This document shows positions 59,201 to 64,000 of a stretch of 64,000 nucleotides of DNA, piece by piece; position 1 is the stretch's first letter; every line of letters begins with the position of its first letter. A program made the position numbers and the translations under genes. The stretch spans positions 2,976,001 through 3,040,000 of the forward strand of contig NZ_CP027557.1 in the NCBI RefSeq assembly GCF_014854695.1. Reading direction: 5' to 3'. The notes under the pieces were generated by a model. The model saw only the letters and a program-made list of their open reading frames with translations. It did no database searches and had not been told where the DNA came from. The stretch comes from Rhodococcus rhodochrous. GTDB lineage: Bacteria; Actinomycetota; Actinomycetes; Mycobacteriales; Mycobacteriaceae.

Positions 59201-60925
59201 ATGGCCGAGTTCGAAACGTTCGACGCAGGCGGACAGACCATCCACATCCGCAAGCACCTGCGGGTCCCCATGCGCGACGGCGTCGAGTTGGCCGCCGACG
59301 CCTACCACGGCGTCGACGACAAGCCCCGCCCCGCGCTCGTCGCACTGAGCCCCTACGGCAAGGAACTGCAGGCCCTCGCCCTGACCACCCCGCCGCAGCG
59401 CCGCCCCAGCCCCATGTGGGACGGCTGCATCGAGGCCGGCGACATCGCCCGCGTCGTCGCCGAGGACTACGTCCACGTCATCGGCGACATCCGCGGCTCC
59501 GGCGACTCCGACGGCGAGCACATCGGCAACTACAACGCCGGCGGGGTCTCCCTCGGGCAGGACGCCTACGACTTCATCGAATGGGTCGCCGCGCAGCCGT
59601 GGTGCGACGGCAACGTCGGCATGATCGGCATCTCCTATTTCGGGTCCATGCAGGTCCTCGCCGCCGCCGAACGACCCCCGCACCTGAAGGCCATCTTCGT
59701 CTCCGGCGGCCACTACGACTTCTACGAGACCACCTACCACGGCGGCATCATGTGGTTCATGCCCCGCGCCGCCCGCGAGGGCCGCGGCGGTGACTCCGGC
59801 TGGGCGTTCACCGACCGGGTCAAGTCCCGCATGCTCGAGACCTACACCCCCGACGAGATCCGGGCGCGGGTCGCCCAGCGCCTCGCCGACCCGGATGTCG
59901 CGGCCTGGCCGAATCTCGTGCACGTGCTCAACTACCCGAAGCACCACGAAGCGTGGTTCGACATCATCACCAACGAACTCGACGGCGAGTGGTACGAGGA
60001 ACGCAACCCGATCAATCTCGCCCGGAACATCGACATCCCCGTCTACCTGCAGATCGACCAGGGCCGCGGCTGGACGATGGACGGCACCATCGAACTGTTC
60101 CACGCCCTGCAAGGGCCGAAGAAGCTCGACATCGGCCCCTACCCGCCCATGCAGTCGCGGCCCTTCATCGAAGAGCACGACACGATGTTCCGCTGGTACG
60201 ACTACTGGATCAAGGGCATCGACAACGGCATCATGGACGAACCCGCCGTGAACGTCTTCGTCGAAGGCTCCCGCCGGCGCGTCACCGCCGACCAGTGGCC
60301 GCCGAAGGACGTCGAGCACCGGGCGCTGTATCTGCGGCCGCGCGGCAAGCTGTCCACCGAACCCGAACCGATGGGCGCGCAGTACGCCGCCCCGGACGGC
60401 TTCTACCAGGCCCCGCTCACGGTCACCGACAAGGTCGAGATCCTGCGCTGGGAAACCCCGGTGTTCGCCGAACCCACCGAGATGATCGGCACCGGCGCCG
60501 CCCACCTCTTCGCCGAAATCGACCAACCCGACACCAACTTCATCCTCCGCATGTGGGACTACGCCCCGAACGGCAAGCGGCAGCTGATCACCACCGGCTA
60601 CCTCAAGGCCTCCCACCGCGAGCTCGACGAACGCACCACCGAGGGCGACCCCTACCACCCACACACCCGCGCCGTGCCCGTCGAACCCGGCACCATCGAG
60701 GAATACGTGCTGCGGCTGTATCCGTTCGCCAACACCTTCATGCCGGGCCACAAACTCGTCGTGGAACTGTCGAACAACGAACCGCTCGCCGACGAACACA
60801 ACGCACTGCTGCCGCCGGACGCCTTCCACCTGCCCGTCGGCCGCCCGGTGACCCACAAGATCTACCGGGACGCCGCGCACCCCTCGCGGCTGGTGCTGCC
60901 GTTCACCGCGAGCGCGGCGAACTGA
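59201..60925 (+). CDS. CocE/NonD-family X-Pro-dipeptidyl-peptidase-like esterase
   Basis: 574 residues. N-terminal alpha/beta hydrolase with nucleophile Ser145 in GISYFGSM and the DIRGSGDSDG motif typical of CocE, an inserted helical cap, and the C-terminal jelly-roll domain (LFAEIDQPDTNFILRMWDYAPNG, GHKLVVELSNNE). CocE cleaves aryl esters such as cocaine; NonD-type members act on macrocyclic lactones. AAGAGGAG precedes ATG 59201. Last gene of the operon, ending at a perfect hairpin. Confidence 0.9.
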   Translation: MAEFETFDAGGQTIHIRKHLRVPMRDGVELAADAYHGVDDKPRPALVALSPYGKELQALALTTPPQRRPSPMWDGCIEAGDIARVVAEDYVHVIGDIRGSGDSDGEHIGNYNAGGVSLGQDAYDFIEWVAAQPWCDGNVGMIGISYFGSMQVLAAAERPPHLKAIFVSGGHYDFYETTYHGGIMWFMPRAAREGRGGDSGWAFTDRVKSRMLETYTPDEIRARVAQRLADPDVAAWPNLVHVLNYPKHHEAWFDIITNELDGEWYEERNPINLARNIDIPVYLQIDQGRGWTMDGTIELFHALQGPKKLDIGPYPPMQSRPFIEEHDTMFRWYDYWIKGIDNGIMDEPAVNVFVEGSRRRVTADQWPPKDVEHRALYLRPRGKLSTEPEPMGAQYAAPDGFYQAPLTVTDKVEILRWETPVFAEPTEMIGTGAAHLFAEIDQPDTNFILRMWDYAPNGKRQLITTGYLKASHRELDERTTEGDPYHPHTRAVPVEPGTIEEYVLRLYPFANTFMPGHKLVVELSNNEPLADEHNALLPPDAFHLPVGRPVTHKIYRDAAHPSRLVLPFTASAAN

Positions 60926-60941
60926 CCTCGTCGTCCCGAGT

Positions 60942-60973
60942 TCACCGGGCTCGGTCTCAGCCGAGCCCGGTGA
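60942..60973. terminator. Bidirectional terminator hairpin
   Basis: Perfect 13-base arms TCACCGGGCTCGG and CCGAGCCCGGTGA with a six-base loop. The right arm overlaps the last codons of the convergent toxin gene. Confidence 0.75.
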
Positions 60974-61526
60974 GCGCCCCCGGCGCCCACCCCGGCCAGC
61001 GCACCGCACCCACCGGCACCCCACCCGCGAACCGCGCCACCACCACCGGGGTCCCGGACGCCGTGTCGTACACCGACGCCTGATCGGCGCGGCCGATCGC
61101 CTCGGCCACCAGCGGCCACAACCGTCGATAGCGCGCCCGGATCTTGTCCTCGGGCACCGCATGCCCACCGGAGGCCACCCGGTGCTGCACACGCAGCACC
61201 GACATCGTCTCGGGCACCAGCATCACGTGCAGCACCACCGTGAACCCCGCCTCGTGCGCGCGGTCGATCAGCTCCAGCTTCGACGGATGCGAGAACACCG
61301 TCTCCGCGATGAACGACCGGCCCTGCCGCAGCAACCGATCCCGCGCCGCCGCGGCGAGTTGCGCCGCCTCATAGGACATCTCCTCGGCACGATCGGGCCA
61401 CCGCTGCCGCGCGATCACATCCGCGTTGACGAACACACTGCGCGGCAGCAGGGGAGCGAGGGACAACTCGACGAACGTCGACTTGCCGGACCCGTTGGGA
61501 CCGACGATCAGATCCAGACGCCTCAT
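60957..61526 (-). CDS. Zeta-toxin-like P-loop kinase
   Basis: 189 residues. Walker A GPNGSGKST (residues 9-17), then FVNADVIARQRWP and the zeta-type segment FIAETVFSHPSKLELIDRAHEAGF, and RARYRRLWPLVAEAI. Zeta and related kinases phosphorylate UDP-N-acetylglucosamine or other small molecules. Its ATG overlaps the stop of the upstream small gene (ATGA), the usual antitoxin-toxin arrangement. Toxicity is inferred from family and arrangement. Confidence 0.85.
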   Translation of the reverse strand: MRRLDLIVGPNGSGKSTFVELSLAPLLPRSVFVNADVIARQRWPDRAEEMSYEAAQLAAAARDRLLRQGRSFIAETVFSHPSKLELIDRAHEAGFTVVLHVMLVPETMSVLRVQHRVASGGHAVPEDKIRARYRRLWPLVAEAIGRADQASVYDTASGTPVVVARFAGGVPVGAVRWPGWAPGALTGLG

Positions 61527-61909
61527 GCGTCGTCGAGCACCCGGCGACTACCGTCGGGACGCTGCTCGACCAACCGGCCCTCGTCGTCGAGCACCACCGT
61601 GGTGACCCCACGCGCGGCGAGGATCTCGACGTAGTCGGTGCGGGCCAGCCCGTCCGCCAGGCGCGCATCGATCTCCGCGTCGAACAAGCGGCCCTCGGCG
61701 GCGGTGAGTTCGCTCAGCTCCCGCGTCCCGGCCAGCGCCTCGTGCACCCGGTGCAGGGAGGCGGTCTCGTGGGCGGTCATCGCGCGGCCGATGCGGGCCC
61801 AGTATTCGAGTTGCTGGCGTCCGGTGCGATTCTGGCGGCCGCCCTCGGCGATGGCGCTGTCGACGAGTTCGGCGTCGAAGCGGGTGACCTTGTCTGTGGA
61901 CGACGTCAT
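61523..61909 (-). CDS. ParD-like antitoxin (partner of the zeta-like toxin)
   Basis: 128 residues. The N-terminus TDKVTRFDAELVDSAIAEGGRQNRTGRQQLEYWARIGRAM looks like a ribbon-helix-helix DNA-binding domain of the ParD-like family. The middle is helical, and the C-terminus (VTTVVLDDEGRLVEQRPDGSRRV) is beta-rich. AGGAGG stands eight bases before ATG 61909. It lies upstream of and overlaps the toxin, and the palindrome at 61924-61957 is its likely autoregulatory site. Confidence 0.8.
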   Translation of the reverse strand: MTSSTDKVTRFDAELVDSAIAEGGRQNRTGRQQLEYWARIGRAMTAHETASLHRVHEALAGTRELSELTAAEGRLFDAEIDARLADGLARTDYVEILAARGVTTVVLDDEGRLVEQRPDGSRRVLDDA

Positions 61910-61923
61910 GACGGCCTCCTGAT

Positions 61924-61957
61924 GTTGCAGTCTGCTACAAGCGTAGCTGTCTGCAAC
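61924..61957. promoter_or_regulatory. Nested palindrome upstream of the toxin-antitoxin pair
   Basis: GTTGCAG (61924-61930) and CTGCAAC (61951-61957) enclose CTAC-aagc-GTAG (61935-61946), all centred on the same point. It begins 15 bases before the antitoxin ATG on the minus strand and so fits an autorepression operator. Confidence 0.6.
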
Positions 61958-62117
61958 ACGACGTGCACCCCCGCATCATTCCCTCAACACCGGTTCGTGA
62001 CCTCCCGGTCCGCACCACCACCACCCGGATCGACACCCGATCGAACCCGAGCCGACGCCGAGGAACCGGCCACGCGACCTACCGTGAGCGAGTACTCCCA
62101 TCGCCAGGAGGTGCGTG

Positions 62118-63188
62118 ATGACCACGGAGATACAAGAACCCGACCAAGCACGACTCGAACAGACCCTCGGACAACTCGTCGTCGACATGGGCGCGGCCAT
62201 GAACGGCGCCCTGGTCCTGATCGGTGTCGATCTGGGCCTGTGGCGAGCCCTCGACGAATCCGGCCCGACCACCAGCGAACAACTCGCGGCCCGCACCGGC
62301 CTCCGCGAACGCTATCTACGCGAATGGCTCTCCGCACAGGTAGCAAGCGGATATCTGACCTACGAGCCGGACAACGACACCTTCACACTGTCCCCGGAAC
62401 ACGCCATGGCACTCGCCCGCGAGGACAGCCCGGTCTACCTCGCCGGCGGCCTCCACCTGATCAGTTCGGTCTACAAGGACCGGCTACGCATCACCGAACG
62501 CATCCGCAACGGAGAGGGTTTCGGCTGGCACGAACACGATCCCGAACTGTTCGTCGGCACCGAACAGTTCTTCCGCCCCGGCTACCGCGCCAACCTCGTC
62601 GACGTGTGGCTGCCCACCCTCGACGGGGTCGTCGACAAACTGCGTGCCGGCGCCACCGTCGCCGACATCGGCTGCGGCCACGGTGTCTCGACAACCCTGC
62701 TCGCGCAAGCATTCCCGCAGTCCACCATCCGCGGCTTCGACTACCACGACGGGTCCATCGCACGAGCCCGCGAACTGGCTGCGGAGGAGGGTGTCGACAA
62801 CGCCACCTTCGAGGTCGCTTCGGCCGTGGATTTCCCCGGATCCGACTACGACCTGATCTGCTATTTCGACTGCCTGCACGACATGGGCGATCCCGTCGGC
62901 GCACTGCGGTACGCGCGCGGCGCGCTCGCCGACGACGGCACGGTGATGCTCGTCGAACCGTTCGCTCGCGACAGCCTGTCCGAGAACCTCAATCCGGTCG
63001 GCCGGATGTACTACGCCGCGTCGACGGTGTTGTGCACCCCGTCGTCGCTCGACCAGCCGGTCGCACTCGGGCTCGGCGCGCAGGCCGGGGAGCGGCGGCT
63101 CGCGGACGTCGCCGCCGAAGCCGGCTTCGGCACCTTCCGGCGCGCCACCGAAACTCCCTTCAATCTCGTCCTCGAAGCACGCCCCTGA
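62118..63188 (+). CDS. Class I SAM-dependent methyltransferase with N-terminal winged helix
   Basis: 356 residues. The N-terminal part (about 10-100: NGALVLIGVDLGLWRALDESGPTTSEQLAARTGL) is the winged-helix domain seen in Rv2258c-type and O-methyltransferase-like proteins. SAM motif I is VADIGCGHGVSTTLL (about 180), with FDYHDGSIARARELA following and the acidic YDLICYFDCLHDMGDP after it. The substrate is unknown. AGGAGG seven bases before ATG 62118 sets the start. Transcribed alone, ended by the hairpin at 63213. Confidence 0.9.
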   Translation: MTTEIQEPDQARLEQTLGQLVVDMGAAMNGALVLIGVDLGLWRALDESGPTTSEQLAARTGLRERYLREWLSAQVASGYLTYEPDNDTFTLSPEHAMALAREDSPVYLAGGLHLISSVYKDRLRITERIRNGEGFGWHEHDPELFVGTEQFFRPGYRANLVDVWLPTLDGVVDKLRAGATVADIGCGHGVSTTLLAQAFPQSTIRGFDYHDGSIARARELAAEEGVDNATFEVASAVDFPGSDYDLICYFDCLHDMGDPVGALRYARGALADDGTVMLVEPFARDSLSENLNPVGRMYYAASTVLCTPSSLDQPVALGLGAQAGERRLADVAAEAGFGTFRRATETPFNLVLEARP

Positions 63189-63212
63189 GTCACTCGTCGG
63201 CACACCGGATCG

Positions 63213-63246
63213 GGCCCATCGGCGACCCCGGCGGCGCCGATGGGCC
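63213..63246. terminator. Terminator of the methyltransferase gene
   Basis: Perfect 12-base arms GGCCCATCGGCG and CGCCGATGGGCC around a ten-base loop. It covers an ATG at 63240, so the HNH gene more likely begins at 63258. Confidence 0.65.
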
Positions 63247-63257
63247 ACGATCGAAGG

Positions 63258-63623
63258 ATGGACCGCGTCACCCGACTCTCGCTCGCCCTCGACCGTCAGG
63301 AGGGGCGGTGCCTGTGGTGCGGACGGGAGTTCGGGCGGTTGATCACCCCGACCACCGATCATCTGGTGCCGCGGCTGAAGGGCGGGCCGAGTATCACCGC
63401 CAACGAGGTCGCCGCGTGCCGACGCTGCAACGCCGACCGCGGACACGTCGCGCCGGTCGAATGGCTCGACCGGTGCCGGCAGCGCGACGGCTGGACGCCC
63501 GACGAGAAGCTGCTGACGCGACTGCTCGAGGAACTCGCCGACGAACTCGTCCGGGTCGGTGGCCATCGTCGTGCCCGGGACTATCTGTCCGCACAGTTGC
63601 GGCGGTTGCGGCGACCGTCGTGA
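63258..63623 (+). CDS. HNH endonuclease-fold protein
   Basis: 121 residues. Zinc pairs Cys18-x2-Cys21 (RCLWCGREF) and Cys54-x2-Cys57 (ACRRCNADRGH) frame the HNH core TTDHLVPRLKGGPSITANEVAACRRCN (Asp34-His35, Asn49, His63). Stand-alone HNH proteins of this size cut or nick DNA; the target is unknown. No phage, intein or restriction partner lies beside it. ATG 63258 is preferred to ATG 63240, which lies inside a terminator hairpin. Confidence 0.87.
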   Translation: MDRVTRLSLALDRQEGRCLWCGREFGRLITPTTDHLVPRLKGGPSITANEVAACRRCNADRGHVAPVEWLDRCRQRDGWTPDEKLLTRLLEELADELVRVGGHRRARDYLSAQLRRLRRPS

Positions 63624-63659
63624 CACCGGTGAACCGAGTTCCCGTGCACCGCGATCAAT

Positions 63660-63674
63660 ACGTCACAGTGACGT
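63660..63674. promoter_or_regulatory. Palindrome ACGTCAC-A-GTGACGT
   Basis: Seven-base perfect arms. The core is the same as in the palindrome at 63925-63943. It covers the stop codon of the possible small gene. Confidence 0.45.
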
Positions 63675-63836
63675 TTCAGGGCCGGTCGTCCGGAGGGGAG
63701 AAGGGGAGTCCACGCCATCGACCCGACGGAACGCGACCCGCAGAAGAGTCAGGACGACCGCGATACCCCGGGGATCGAACGGGACGATGGTGATCACGAA
63801 GACCACCCAGAAGCGCAGGAGCCGTGGTTGCGTCAC
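63663..63836 (-). CDS. Possible small membrane protein
   Basis: 57 codons on the minus strand, starting at GTG 63836 with GGAGG six bases upstream. The product has a basic start (VTQPRLLRFW), one or two hydrophobic stretches (WVVFVITIVPF and GIAVVLTLLRVAF) and a polar tail (RRVDGVDSPSPLRTTG). No family recognised. Support: the ribosome site, the hydrophobic pattern and the palindromes at both ends. The longer frame on this strand (63676-63933) translates to a Gly/Arg/Pro-rich string and looks spurious. Confidence 0.4.
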   Translation of the reverse strand: MTQPRLLRFWVVFVITIVPFDPRGIAVVLTLLRVAFRRVDGVDSPSPLRTTGPETSL

Positions 63837-63924
63837 GGTCGACCTCCCGGATCGCGTCGTCCCTGCCGCGCCGATGGAATCGGCGCAGATTCACGTTCAC
63901 CGCAGGACCGCGGAGCCCATATGG

Positions 63925-63943
63925 AAACGTCACTGTGACGTTT
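63925..63943. promoter_or_regulatory. Palindrome AAACGTCAC-T-GTGACGTTT, probable operator
   Basis: Nine-base perfect arms. On the minus strand it is followed by CATATG, a possible -10, about 90 bases before the GTG of the small gene. A near copy lies 250 bases away at 63660. Confidence 0.5.
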
Positions 63944-64000
63944 TGACGGCGGTTGAGCGGACGAGCAGGGGACGAGGGCGGCAGGCCCGGAAGGTCACCT

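Noticed and set aside
63240..63623. HNH gene starting at ATG 63240
   Set aside because: That ATG is inside the right arm of the hairpin at 63213-63246; the start at 63258 leaves the conserved part intact.
63676..63933. 85-codon minus-strand frame at the right end
   Set aside because: Gly/Arg/Pro-rich translation with no motif and no ribosome site; the overlapping 57-codon frame has better support.

Overview
The window is high-GC actinobacterial DNA, most likely Rhodococcus or a close mycolic-acid relative. The first 27 kb repeats gene neighbourhoods known from Mycobacterium tuberculosis. These are pafC-tatA-tatC-helY-(Rv2091c-like)-(Rv2090-like)-pepE/Q, then SDR(Rv2073c-like)/cobG-like/F420 oxidoreductase(Rv2074-like), then fxsA-amidohydrolase-lnt-ppm1, and rbpA with an Rv2049c-like zinc-ribbon gene. 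The M. tuberculosis comparisons come from general knowledge of that genome; no search was run.

Layout. 1-7.7 kb: proteasome-linked regulator end, Tat export, HelY helicase, a DUF4333 membrane protein, a 5'-3' exonuclease and an Xaa-Pro peptidase. 7.7-20.9 kb: redox enzymes, a shortened CobG-like protein, glutathione peroxidase, the TldD/TldE protease pair, a TSUP transporter, FxsA, an amidohydrolase, and lipoprotein N-acyltransferase with a separate polyprenol-phosphate-mannose synthase.

20.9-25.4 kb: a compact four-gene leftward operon, papB-papA-papC-aurF-like, lies between ppm1 and rbpA, which are close neighbours in M. tuberculosis. It encodes aminodeoxychorismate synthase, a mutase, a dehydrogenase and a complete diiron N-oxygenase. 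This is the gene set of 4-aminophenylalanine synthesis plus amine-to-nitro oxidation, as in chloramphenicol biosynthesis. A repeated palindromic operator-like element lies upstream.

27.8-49.8 kb: one gene encodes a 7,346-residue, six-module non-ribosomal peptide synthetase: Cstart-(degenerate half C)-A-T | C-A(Ser)-T | C-A-T | C-A(Thr)-T-E | C(D-L)-A-T | C-A-T-TE. It predicts an N-acylated hexapeptide with Ser at position 2 and D-allo-Thr at position 4. Four adenylation domains carry unusual DAFF-type codes. No MbtH protein, acyl/aryl-AMP ligase or exporter is visible nearby.

49.9-53.4 kb: a P450, a small ferredoxin with a CxxHxxC motif, a ferredoxin reductase and a LysR regulator form one transcription unit. 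53.4-60.9 kb: a TetR regulator is divergent from a six-gene operon that looks catabolic: two phosphotriesterase-like proteins (one without its metal ligands), an FAD monooxygenase, an alpha/beta hydrolase, a metallo-beta-lactamase-fold hydrolase and a CocE-type esterase. The substrate is probably an aromatic ester or lactone but is unknown. 60.9-64 kb: a zeta-like toxin/antitoxin pair, a winged-helix SAM methyltransferase, an HNH endonuclease and a possible small membrane protein bracketed by two similar palindromes.

No rRNA, tRNA, CRISPR array, transposase or prophage was recognised by eye.
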